A stretch of 64,000 bases of DNA from the NCBI GenBank assembly GCA_037576215.1, contig JBANDB010000008.1, forward strand, positions 2,170,001 to 2,234,000, in the 5' to 3' direction. Positions 11,575-21,838 of the stretch are shown piece by piece (within the stretch, counting starts at the first letter, position 1; every line of letters begins with the position of its first letter). Made by a program: the position numbers and the translations under genes. The DNA comes from Armillaria gallica. Taxonomy: Eukaryota; Basidiomycota; Agaricomycetes; Agaricales; Physalacriaceae. The notes beneath the pieces were generated by a model. The model was given only the letters and a program-made list of their open reading frames with translations. It did no database searches and was not told the DNA's origin.

Positions 11575-12395
11575 ATGGCTGATCGTTCACAATCTCGAGG
11601 TCGTGAATTCGTAAGGAAATCTCTATCGTTTCCAGTTACATATGCTAACCGCTTGCTACAGCAATCATCAGGAAGAGGGGGCCTTGGAAATATTCGCCCC
11701 TCATCCACGTCGAGGGACAGGCCTATCGGCGGTCCCGATGATTATTCCTCAACTAGGGGTAGAGAACCTGCCATTGAACCCACCAAGGTATTAGATTTTG
11801 AATGGTAGAGTCTTATCGTCTCACCGATGTCGACGACAGGTCTATTCAACTGGACGTGGAGGCGCTGGCAACATACGCTCCCCGTCTCGCGACCACAAGG
11901 AGCATATAGGACCTGACTATCACGAGAGAGAGATTGTCAGAGAACATGACAGGGTTGAGAAAGACGCACCGGTACGTAACGTCTTAGTGCGGCTGATAAC
12001 AGGCCCTGATATCTTATCTCCTAGCACTCTTTCGGTCGAGGAGGCTTAGGAAACATTTCCCGCTCACGCTCTCGTGGCCCGGCCCCTGCGACCCCACCCA
12101 AGGTGCATTCCCCCGGTCGAGGCAGTATTGGAGATGGTTCCACCCCCATTTACGAAGAGAAAGAACAGCCACCTCTTGGCAACCCCCGGTAAGTTCACAT
12201 TGAATCTTTTCTTCTGCCGCGTTTTCATATTAAACCCACAGGCAATCCACTGAACAATCTGGGGGCCATGAACTTTTCGGTTCTAGGAACCGTTCTGCTT
12301 CTCGTGATCCCGAGCATCGCGGCTCCTCCAAGGACAGGCACGGCATTTCGGGCCTGCTGCACAAGGTTACCCATCCTAATGAACCTCGCAACTGA
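11575..12395 (+). CDS. DUF3602 (GRGGAGN repeat) protein
   Basis: Five exons (11575-11610, 11662-11787, 11840-11971, 12025-12188, 12242-12395) sum to 204 codons and join in frame. The 203-residue protein is polar and disordered. It carries the DUF3602 signature repeated four times: SGRGGLGNIR, TGRGGAGNIR, FGRGGLGNIS and the weaker PGRGSIGDG. The yeast relative Par32 is phosphorylated on rapamycin treatment and dampens ammonium transporters, so a role downstream of TOR is possible but not shown by sequence. The first three repeats sit at the very start of exons 2, 3 and 4, which suggests growth by exon duplication. The C-terminus ends GISGLLHKVTHPNEPRN. Confidence 0.9.
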
Positions 12396-13149
12396 GGTAG
12401 AGGGAGAAGATTATTACGACGAAGAAATTAAAGATCAAATATCGTAATCATATATATGTCTACTTGTATAATGCTAAGAACTTTAAAAGGGATCTATATA
12501 TTATGTTGAGCGCCTAGAATAACGGAGATGCATAAGAGGGACAAGAACTCCAAACAGATGGTTTAGATTGCCCAATCCATGGCCTGCTACGCAACAGCCT
12601 CGTATGAAGTTCGCTGTCTTCTAGTCGCCGTTTCTATCTTTGAATCAAGGATCGATGACTTTCTATCGCGGACATCGATTCATTGCATCAACCGCATTTC
12701 ATCCTCTTGAATCGGCGGCAGGAAGAGCTTATACCGCGAGGTCTACTTTACTGGCGAAGTCTGGACCTTGAGCACATCAACGAAAATGGATGCAGGTCAC
12801 GATCATGCGGAGTAATCGAAGTTGTTCAAGATGGTGCAATAATCTTAATCATACATAACACGAACAACTTTAACAAAGTGCGCTATTAAAATGATTGGCC
12901 TTTGGCTATACTTTTATAGCTGGCTCTATAGCGAAACTCGCGCTGCGCGGGAATTGCGTGTACAGTTCTTATGCACATGGTAAGGAACAACGCCTTGCAA
13001 CAGGAAGGCATAAATATGAGGAAGCGATGAATGACAACAGTCAAGACAAGACCTCACATCCCAGACGCAGAACTAGTATCTGACAACCCAGGCGAGCCGA
13101 ACGCACCTGGCGTCTTGACTGCCACTGATGATAGTCGGCAGATATCATC
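12396..13149. other. Intergenic, no gene seen
   Basis: AT-rich 3' flank of the DUF3602 gene followed by the promoter of the small SMP-type gene. Open frames are under 70 codons and look random. Confidence 0.5.
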
Positions 13150-13413
13150 ATGCCTAGCAAGACCCCAATGAACCCTTCTAGCGCCTCGCGCATCCAGTCG
13201 ACTCAGGTACTAACGACTACTTCTCATGTCGCCATCAATGCTGACGAGCGTCGCCAGGCAAAGGCCGGGAATGCAGGCAAGAACACCTTCGCCTCTCGTG
13301 CCCAAAGCGCTGGGCAGACCAACGCCAATAAAGGCCTCGCCGGGGGCGGTACACCGAAGAGCCCTAGTGGCGCCGGCGCCGGTGGTGGGACCAAGTCGCC
13401 GAAGAGCAAGTAA
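13150..13413 (+). CDS. Small SMP (seed maturation protein)-type protein
   Basis: A small protein of the kind found across basidiomycetes, matching the SMP motif (Pfam seed maturation protein; LEA-like). The core is SASRIQSTQ, then AKAGNAGKNTFASRAQSAG, then a Gly/Lys-rich tail. The frame is open throughout (87 residues). However 13207-13257 has a perfect donor (GTACTAACG), a GCTGACG branch site and a CGCCAG acceptor, is 51 bases long like other introns here, and contains no stop. Removing it joins RIQSTQ directly to AKAGN, which restores the usual spacing and gives a 70-residue protein. I think the spliced form is the main product. LEA-type proteins protect against drying; that role is inferred. 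Confidence 0.75.
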   Translation: MPSKTPMNPSSASRIQSTQVLTTTSHVAINADERRQAKAGNAGKNTFASRAQSAGQTNANKGLAGGGTPKSPSGAGAGGGTKSPKSK

Positions 13414-13548
13414 AGAAGTGATAGACCGATTTTGAGAGGGAGCGCTTGACGTTTTCCCATCGATAACTTTACAGTGGCACCAGTAGCAATTCATATTTTT
13501 GTAATCAGTTCATCTGTTGGTTCATACAGCCAATACTTTTCTTTTTAT

Positions 13549-14851
13549 TTAAGCGAAGGCGACTTCAAGCTCCGTAGGAAGCGACTCCATTAGCGACAAC
13601 TTGCGAGATTCGAGTGGCTCCCAACCAAGCGTATACAGACGTTTGACTTTGGCGTATTGGCTGCCTCCAAAAAGCGACCAGCCATCTACCGGAAAAACGT
13701 CAACAAAAAAGCACAGGGAAGCTAACAGGACCGTACAGTGTCCTAACGGGTCGACTATTTCCGCAGGCAGAGGTTTGAATCCACCCACGGTCACAAGCCC
13801 TTTGTCAAACATCCACTGTATTCTAGCTGTTAGCATGGAGACTCAGAATACTTTCATACGTACGTCGCCTACTGCAGATGCCCACTCGTGCATAGGTACC
13901 ATGGGTTGATCAGATCCAACGAAATCTGAGTACATGAATCAGGATTCTACTATTGGTCGTCAGATACACTATATACTCACAGAGCCCTTCAGCCCCTTCT
14001 TGAGCCTTACTGTCTATGGCTGCTTTTAGAACGGTCAAGCACGCCGAGGCGCAGTCTTTGACATGCACATTAGGCATGACATTTGCACCAGGTCCCCAAG
14101 TCCCGGCACGACCAATACGTGTATACGTATCTCTGAAATAACGAACAGGTGTCGTTGTCTTTTGTACGCCTAGTAGAAGCGGTTCTCTCAGGTGCTAGTA
14201 GTTTGGGGAAAAAAATGCAACACACCTTCACCTAACCCATAGATCCATCCAGGAAACATGATCATCGTGCGAACGGGATTCTGGGTGCGCGTCCCTGCAT
14301 CTACAATAGGGATATCCGACTCCAAATGCATGTTTGAAGGGTCGCAGTCTCGCAGATTCAAACTCGTATCAGTCCACCATCTGATATTCGCAGGATCGAC
14401 GGACTCTCCGCGGCAGTTGTCGCTCAAAATTCCAAGCCCCGATATATGCAAATAAATCGGTGGGTTCCCAGGGTGGCGGGCAGAGTTTTTCTCGAGACCG
14501 GCGAGAGTCGCTGGAGGAGAAAGCATTGTTCACAGATTTTCACAGCGCAGTAGGAAGGGAGACGTACATCTGACGCTAGGCCAGTGATCGGAGCTAGCTG
14601 TATTGATGACTATCGGGCATTTGGAGGTCCATTCTTCGATAATCGCATCGTCGTCTAAGGTACCGTCAACGAAGGTAACGTTTGGATGCAGTTCTGACAC
14701 GCCTGGCTTTTCTGTTTGCAGACAAATCCCTCAACAGAGCGATGACATTGTACGTGGGCAGATCGCGCGCAAGGGACTTCAGCAAGTGACCACCAAGGAA
14801 GCCTGTGCAGCCCAGGAAGAAAATCGAGGGTAATTCGCCAGGTGTAGACAT
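13549..14851 (-). CDS. NAD(P)-binding extended SDR / epimerase-like reductase (one frameshift)
   Basis: The N-terminus MSTPGELPSIFFLGCTGFLGG carries the Rossmann glycine motif GCTGFLGG of extended short-chain dehydrogenases. Downstream are VTFVDGTLDDD, CPIVINTA, IYLHISGLGIL, TMIMFPGWIYGLGEG, MPNVHVKDCASACLTVLKAA and a C-terminal LGWEP...SLMESLPTELEVA, the usual layout of NmrA/epimerase-type proteins. Several introns are present. The first exon changes frame between DLSANRK and SELHPNV; dropping one A from the A4 run (T4 on the plus strand at 14708-14711) repairs it. The substrate is unknown. The gene is divergent from nothing close: about 840 empty bases precede it. Confidence 0.78.
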
Positions 14852-15689
14852 TTGTGAGGGTATTCATTAGACGGAAGTAGTACTTATGCGGATTCATCAG
14901 TGCTCAGGGACCGGCAGTCTCTTTGTTTCAGCAGTGCCGCACAGGGTTTCATGAGTCTGGTGACCCGATGTGCTTGACTTGCTATGGGATACCTGTTCCC
15001 ACATCAAGGGACTTGAGTGAAGAGGTGAAAGAAACACGGGTCGCACTGGTGTTCACGTGGTCGATGTAAGAGCTGACAAGGGCTTAAAATTTGAAAAAGC
15101 TCCTTCCTCGTGTTGAAACTTAGAAAGAAGGATGTTTTACGGTACTGTTTTGGACTATGCATACCTCGTTGGAGTTAATATATATTTGGTGATGCCACAT
15201 CTGTCCCAACACGACACGGGACTACACAGGACCGCGCGGAGTACATGCAATTGTTCTTCTCGCAGGGTCACCTTATTATGAGCTAGTGGCTTTTCCTACT
15301 ATACATACTTGTGAGTTGCAACTTGTGGAAGCAACGACTTTCTCATACTTGGGACCTTAGTCTGATCCGTGAACAGTTTGATTCGACTTCCGGTAGCGCA
15401 ACGATGACATGAGGATACAAGCGAAATGCAACTATGTACATACTTGAGAGAAATAAAAGAAGTCCTTGTTGGATTGAAGGACAATAATGATCGATTAAGG
15501 AAGCGATGGTCGAGCGAACGTTGAAAGTAGACAACACGATGAGCTGAAAGTGAACGAGCAATAGGGAAGAATCGCATGTGAGTCGTAGGTATAGAAGAGG
15601 CGATAATAGAGCATCCATACATGATAAATTAAGCATCCACATCGTAGACAATGATTCGATAGCCTGTACTACAGAGTAGCAATCCTGGG
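14852..15689. other. Intergenic, no gene seen
   Basis: This is the promoter of the reductase and the 3' flank of the next minus-strand gene. A TTCACGTGG box occurs near 15053-15061. Overlapping minus-strand open frames at 15299-15693 are Ser/Leu-rich, intronless and unlike any family, so I do not call them. Confidence 0.45.
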
Positions 15690-16796
15690 TCATGAATGTA
15701 CGCCCCGCTTGGAACGCGATGTAGAGCGCGTGCTCTTCCGCCTTGGTCGTGGCTTAGTTGGGCTGCCAGATCTTTGGTCAGAAGAGCGACTATGGGCCGT
15801 CGATTGAGAAGACAGACGAGGTCGGGTTCGAGGTGACTCTGAATGGGGAAGTGGTGAAGGACGTTTACGCAAATTGTACCGCGGGGAGGTCTCAGCAGAA
15901 GAACTGGGAACAGTAGCAGGAGGCGTCGCTGGGGGAGAAGAAGGAGGAATGGGTGGCGAAGGCGCTTTGGTCGGGAAAGGTGACGCAAGACGAGGGGCTG
16001 CTGGAGTTGGCGAGGCGGGAACAGAGACAGCGACAGGTTCAATATCCATGTCGTCCTTCTGTAAATCGGCGAGCTGTGCAAGTGCCAGTTGCGTCATCGA
16101 AATAAGGCCTGGTACAGTCGCCTGCGACACTGCGCCCAGCTGAGAAGCGGGGATTGAGCTGGCATCTTTGACTCCCCAGTTCAAGGACCCGTTGGGCGTG
16201 ACTAGAGGGGTGTCGATTTCGACGTACGGCTCCGACTCCTGTGAGTCATGAATGGGAGGCTGTGAAGGAGGCAAGAGTAACGGTGGCAATCTTGTAAGGT
16301 CGGAGTAAGCAGGCATTCGTTGACTGGCTGGCTCTTCGATGACCGGCTCTGTGTCCACCCTCTGCAACTTTGGTCTCTCGCCAACCGAGAAAACGTCCTC
16401 ATTATCAATATCCTCTTCACCAAATCGGTGCAAACGCTTGGGAGATCTCATCATCGGCTGCACTGGCTTGCGGCGGAAGGGCGGGATTGGGGGCAACTTG
16501 CTTTCATAGGCAAAGTCTCGTACTTTGATGCCAAGTCTTGCGAGATCTTCAGGTTGTGGCTGCGGCGTTGGTCGCGCAAGGCGGGCTCTCTTCGGAGATG
16601 AAGGGCCGGGCTCCTGCGAACTTGCGGTCTTGGCAACGTTATCTTGAGGATGCACTCCGTTGACCATGGCTCCGTCACTCACAATGGAATGGACAGCATT
16701 GTGTCTTGTGAGATTCTCGGTTTCCTGAAAGATGCGCGCGTTTGTGGAGGTTGGGAACCGCTTCGGCTGCTGGGATGACTCGATCGCTTGCGCCAT
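15690..16796 (-). CDS. Pro/Ser-rich, probably nuclear protein of unknown function
   Basis: I do not recognise the family. A single open exon gives about 368 residues beginning MAQAIESSQQPKRF. The sequence is mostly disordered: basic clusters (PKRARLARP, PMMRSPKRLHRFG), acidic and SPI-rich segments, a long Pro/Ser/Ala tract, then RYNLRKRPSPLP and a strongly basic tail (KPRPRRKSTRSTSRSKR). The short ordered stretches are DLARLGIKVRDFAYESKLPPIP and a helix around ISMTQLALAQLADLQK. Multiple basic clusters suggest nuclear location. The gene is head to head with the PP2C gene, with 445 bases between starts. Confidence 0.7.
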   Translation of the reverse strand: MAQAIESSQQPKRFPTSTNARIFQETENLTRHNAVHSIVSDGAMVNGVHPQDNVAKTASSQEPGPSSPKRARLARPTPQPQPEDLARLGIKVRDFAYESKLPPIPPFRRKPVQPMMRSPKRLHRFGEEDIDNEDVFSVGERPKLQRVDTEPVIEEPASQRMPAYSDLTRLPPLLLPPSQPPIHDSQESEPYVEIDTPLVTPNGSLNWGVKDASSIPASQLGAVSQATVPGLISMTQLALAQLADLQKDDMDIEPVAVSVPASPTPAAPRLASPFPTKAPSPPIPPSSPPATPPATVPSSSAETSPRYNLRKRPSPLPHSESPRTRPRLSSQSTAHSRSSDQRSGSPTKPRPRRKSTRSTSRSKRGVHS

Positions 16797-17241
16797 GCAG
16801 TACATTCACAAGGAATCTGATGAACTCTTCAACTAGAACAGCCCTGAGCTGGTAGAGGTGCTGTATTGGGCTCGACGTGGAGCGAAAGGGAGGTCTTTGA
16901 CGCCGTCTGCCACGACAAACAAGGTGGTGGTAAAAGTTTGAAACGCTTTTTAAGCTCAGCGACACGTAAATGGACCTTATCACGTGATCGTATGATTATA
17001 TAACCGACACTTTGCTAAATTTGGACCAAGCCACCTGTTGTGCCTCTCCGTCGCGCTATCGCCTTATTTTTTCTGTCGTGACACTTGGAGCCGACTCGAA
17101 GGAACAGAAATTGCATGAAGGATCGGTCAAGTTGGCAAATTCAGCCCTAATCCTCGCAGGAACTGGTATCTCATCTCATATATTTTCTTCCATATCGTTT
17201 TCCTAATATGCGTTCTAGCTCCCCTTAGGCCGTATACCGCG
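16797..17241. other. Shared promoter between the nuclear-type gene and PP2C
   Basis: This divergent interval holds an ATCACGTGAT palindrome and, about 20 bases on, a TATATAA-like sequence. The part nearest the PP2C gene is T-rich. Confidence 0.5.
16979..16988. promoter_or_regulatory. Palindromic E-box ATCACGTGAT
   Basis: A perfect ten-base palindrome around CACGTG, the core bound by fungal bHLH factors such as Cbf1 and Pho4. It lies in the divergent promoter, about 180 bases from the minus-strand start and 250 from the plus-strand start. Confidence 0.4.
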
Positions 17242-18977
17242 ATGTGGCGACGTGCATGGAAGCCAGTAGCAGCGACAGTTGCAATTGGTACTCCAGCGTA
17301 CTTGTATTATTACAGAACGACGCCAACGTTTTCTATTCCTATCAGGGTCAAAGATATGGACGGAAAGCCAGCCATGTCGACCAAGGTCCTACCTCTTCTC
17401 TCTATGGAAGAAGTCAACAAACGTTTAAGCGAACGTGCTAACTTTGAAAGGACGCTGCGGCCAGACGGCATCGCGTGGAACTACGCAAATGCAGCGCTGC
17501 CTTCGAATGACCCTATCGAAGACACACATTCAAAACAGATCATCCAAAGAGACGATGCTTCTGGTGACTACCTGTTCTTCGCCGTTATGGATGGGCACCG
17601 TGCCGGAGATACCTCACATCTACTCTCCTTGGTTCTCATCAGAGCGGTTTCTCTTTCCCTCGCCAAACTCATCTCGAATTCCTCTTCAACATCCCTCTCT
17701 GAATCCACTATTGGCCGTGTTAAGTCGATTGTCGGACTCGGGTCTGCTCAGGACGCTGATCCTCATCGTGTCTCGCTCGCTATACAGGATGCATTCACTG
17801 ACCTAGATCGTGAACTCATCACCGCCCCCCTCCGTGTTCTCGCTGGCAATATGGACCGATCAAAGGCTATACCAGACGTCAGTAAACACCCGCTTGCACT
17901 GAAGACTATGCTCCCGGCCGTCTCAGGTATGGGCGTCTATTCTGTTGTTCTCAGATTTCTCATCCGTTATCCAGGCAGCTGCGCTCTGCTGGCCGTATTT
18001 GATACAGCTCACAAGGACCTATATGTCGCTTGTACAGGAGATAGTCGCGCCGTTGCTGGTGTTTGGGAACCCACACCTGACGGCAAAGGTCATTGGCGTG
18101 TCGATGTTCTTAGTGAGGACCAGACAGGAAGAAACCCAAATGAATTGAAGAGGTGAGCTTCTTTCATGCTTGGGCATACAGCACATTGATCGTTATTGTA
18201 GAATGCAGGCAGAGCACCCTAAAGATGAAGCAGACACGGTTATACGAAACGGCCGGGTACTCGGAGGCCTAGAGCCTACGCGAGCATTCGGTGACGCGCG
18301 TTATAAATGGACACGCGAAGTGCACGATGCGTGAGGCATGTTACTGTCGTCTTTTGGCCTCATTCTTACACCCATCTAGTCTCAACCATGCATTCATGGT
18401 CGGCAACGATATGACTCTACGGAGCCAGCCTCAGACATTGAAAACACCACCATACGTTACAGCACGTCCGGAAGTCACTCACCGCAAGCTATCTTTCGAC
18501 AAGTCGGCGCCGGGAGCCATCCGATTCTTAGTCCTGGCCACTGATGGCTTATGGGACGAGCTCACGTAAGGCCACATTCCCTTCATTGTATGCTGAACTG
18601 ATCTTCCTTCCTTGAGTAGTTCTGAAGAAGTCGTGAGCCTCGTTGGAGGTCACTTAGCAGGCGTCAGAGGTGTCATTCCCAAGGCTGAACTGCCATCTCT
18701 TGTGCCGACGTCCGTCAAAACTGGTGGTGTAGAGGGTAAAGATCACCGTCGCAAGCGAAACAGTGGATCATGGGCATTCCGCGACGAAAATGTTGGTACA
18801 CATCTTATTCGTAATGCACTTGGGGGTGGTGATGAGGAGTCACTGCGACAATTGGTGAGCATTCCGGCACCATATTCTCGGAGGCATCGAGACGACATTA
18901 CGGTCACAGTTGTGTGGTGGGAAGAAGGACGGGAAGAGGACGCCCAAGTCGCAACACCTACACAAGCCAAGTTATAG
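17242..18977 (+). CDS. PP2C-type protein phosphatase, probably mitochondrial
   Basis: Five exons (17242-17926, 17975-18152, 18202-18330, 18380-18565, 18620-18977) sum to exactly 512 codons. The product is a metal-dependent Ser/Thr phosphatase. Motifs seen are the N-terminal EDTHSKQI, the metal-binding FAVMDGHRAGDTS, GSCALLAVFD, YVACTGDSRAVAGVWE, LSEDQTGRN, GRVLGGLEPTRAFGD, VLATDGLWDELTSEEVV, and the late RRHRDDITVTVVWW. The start MWRRAWKPVAATVAIGTPAYLYYYR is basic then hydrophobic, like the anchored presequence of the yeast Ptc5/pyruvate dehydrogenase phosphatase group. Dephosphorylation of pyruvate dehydrogenase is therefore the best guess. The first intron (48 bases) has no stop and keeps the frame. 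Confidence 0.9.
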
Positions 18978-19300
18978 ATTCTGTACTAATATTAACGAGG
19001 TTGAGTCCCTCTGGGAAAGGCTTGTTGACGTCTTCGACCCAAGATCGAGGAACCGGTCGGAAGCCGAAGAAGGTTTCAATTGTGAATACGTATGATGTCC
19101 GTCAGACTCAGTGTCAGTTGTCTGAGAGACATCGGACCACGTGGAGTTGTTTGTGCTTGCTGGCGCGTTTTCAACAAACCCCTACCGTAAACCTGTTCCC
19201 CTCACCACCCCAAATTACGCTGCCTTCGTTTTTCCCCCCTGCATGCTTCTTTCCCTTTTCCCTGCCTAGACGCTATCTCTCTAGATTTTCAGCGATTGCA
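18978..19300. other. Intergenic, promoter of the deubiquitinase
   Basis: This is a 323-base gap between two plus-strand genes. It becomes strongly pyrimidine-rich (about 19190-19260) just before the next start codon. I see no gene. Confidence 0.5.
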
Positions 19301-21592
19301 ATGCTGGCGTCTCCTTTGTATCCGGCCCCTTCTCCTACTTTTTCTCCTTCGCATTCGAATGGGGACGACCAGCTCTCATGTAGACCTTCAAGAGACTTAG
19401 AGGCTTTCAATAGTCTTCTACCCCCACCAGTAGAGTTTATCGAAGGATCTTCTTCAGGGACCTTGGCTGTAGCAGAGGGCAAATATGAGCCCATAAACGC
19501 CACGCCTACTCGGAAGGTGTCTCCAGTGAAAGAGGTGCGCGGGTTGCCCACTGTTTGTTGATTGTCATTTAATTATCATGTCTAGCAATCTGCACCTTCC
19601 CAATCATCTCCCCTTCTCTCCCCGAAAGTCACTAAACGATCAGTCAGCAAATTAGACGCCGACGCACAGTCCCTGTACACAGGCGAAGTCGACACGGCTT
19701 GGCCTCCCAAATTCAATATTGGGTCCGGGTTGTTCAATAACGGCAATACATGTTTCTTGAACAGCGTTCTGCAGTGTCTCATCCATACCCCGCCACTACT
19801 CGCCGTTCTTTACAGTCATAACGAAACCTGTGAGTATACATCCTTCTTTTACGGTGACGAAAGGTAGATATCCGTGCTGTGTCCAGTGAGGTGTCCAATG
19901 ACGGGTTTATCTTGAGCATATCTTGATGCCCTAGTCCATCAGCTTGGCCCAGCGCGCATATCTGGTTTTCGCCGTGCAGGACGTACGAAACAGTATTTAA
20001 TATCTCATGAAGGTCGTGTCAAGAATGTCTTTTGCATGGCTTGCAACCTGCGTTCGGTTTGCTTTCAAGCCTACTCCAACAAGTCGGCCTTTTCACCCGG
20101 GTTGATCAGCACTAAGCTACATCGTACGTCCTACCTTCATCCGCTCTTCGTCATCTAATGAATGCCAGTCATTGCGAAGCACTTGAAGCGAGGTCGACAA
20201 GAAGATTCGCATGAATTTCTTCGATATGCCATAGATGCTTTACAAAAGTCATGTCTATTCGGCTATCCACCGTAAGTGCACTTTTAGGGTACGCCACAAC
20301 AATTTCGTCATATTTGGATCTTCACAGAAAACTCGATCCCAAGGTTGCGGAGACAAGCTGGGTACATAAAATATTCGGCGGCAAACTGCGATCTCGGGTA
20401 ACATGCCAATCGTGCGGCCACAATAGCGACACGTTCGACAGCAATCTCGATGTCAGCCTCGATATCCACAGAACGAGCTCAGTCAAAGACGCTCTACACA
20501 AATTCGTTGCCCCTGACTATCTGAAGGGCGGTGATAAGTACAAGTGCGAACGGTGTGTCCATTTTCCTTTCCTGTGCTCCACTTATTAAACCGGTTGACA
20601 GGTGCAAAAAATATGTGAATGCGGAGAAACGCTTTTCAATACACAAAGCGCCTCTCGTTTGCACTATCCACCTCAAACGCTTCTCACCCATGGGTAACAA
20701 GATCGGTCACCAAGTGAATTATGACGAGCGCCTCAACCTTGCTCCGTATATGAGCGAAGGAGAATTCGGACCTCTCTACAGCCTATATGGTGTCATTTGC
20801 CATGCTGGTGGTGGTCCAAACTCCGGACACTACTACGCCTTCGTGAAGAGCAGGTCGGGCGACTGGTACGAGATGAATGACGAGTCTGTGACCCGTGTTC
20901 ATCAGACACCTGTACGGAAGAATGCATACATTCTCTTCTACATACGAACCAAGGGCGAAAGATTACAAGCCGCCCTTAATCATAACGATAAGGTGCAGCC
21001 AGTGGCCAACGGTGTACACCCGTTAAAGGGAATCACTGCGGGCATGAAGAAGCGGAGGATTCCAGAGGAGGATGATGAGGACACGGGTGTCAAGATGTCT
21101 AAACCATTTATCGGGCCTCTCTTACCGACAGAATCCGACAAAGCTTCTGGCCCTTCGGATGCTAAACGCCAGAAGTTGAGCCCTACCAATGATCCACAGG
21201 CCGATGCTGTGAAGAAGAAGATTGAGTCGGCGCAGAAGACGTTGTCCAGTTTGGCGCAGTACGCTAGCGACGACAGCGAGGACGAGGAGAAGGAAGAGAA
21301 GAAAGATGACGAAGAGAAAAGTAAAGCTGGATCCCAAGAAACCTTAGGGTCCACTTCTCCGCCCAAAGCATCTTCTCCACAAGCCACTCCGTCCGCCCCG
21401 TCTCGGACAACAGTCTCATCACCCATACCTCCAAATCGATTCTACGGCACCCCCAATAACAAACACAAAAGGCATAGTTCAGGTTCGGTGAACTCCAGGG
21501 ACCGTTGGCAGCAGTCCAAGCAGTATAGTTACAACCCGTACAACAGATTTCTGTCGGGGAAGAAGAATAAAGGAAGACCTCGACCGTTATGA
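19301..21592 (+). CDS. Ubiquitin carboxyl-terminal hydrolase, USP36/Ubp16 type
   Basis: A cysteine deubiquitinase of the USP (C19) family. The Cys box is FNNGNTCFLNSVLQCL, with the nucleophile in NTCF. A zinc-holding pair lies in CQSCGHNSDTFDSNLDV and KCERCKKYV, and the His box is HAGGGPNSGHYYAFVKS followed by WYEMNDESVT. A conserved QEDSHEFLRYAIDALQKSCL precedes the zinc finger. The ~60 residues before the catalytic part are Ser/Pro-rich. The last ~200 residues are acidic and Lys-rich and end KKNKGRPRPL, as in nucleolar USP36 relatives, so nucleolar action on ribosome factors is plausible. Introns include one of 164 bases (19830-19993), the longest I could define here, and others at 20125, 20275 and 20555. 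Confidence 0.9.
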
Positions 21593-21838
21593 TGGACAAT
21601 AGCTTTGTTTAATAACGTTATTTTAAATATATCCGGTCGCGAGATAACATCTGCCTATACATATACTACAGATACTACAGAACATAAGATGATCGTCAGC
21701 GTCGGTCTTTCGTGTTGTCAGGGTAAGTTCACTTCCAATTTTGGGAGTCGATCGTAGGCTCCGGTTTGGACTCGAACTTCGACGTTGGATGCTATCTGCT
21801 GCTTGTTACTTTGCCTCTGTGAAGAAAGACCGAGCAAT

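Noticed and set aside
15299..15693. Overlapping minus-strand frames after the Pro/Ser-rich gene
   Set aside because: Ser/Leu-rich, mutually overlapping, no introns or motifs; likely 3' flank.
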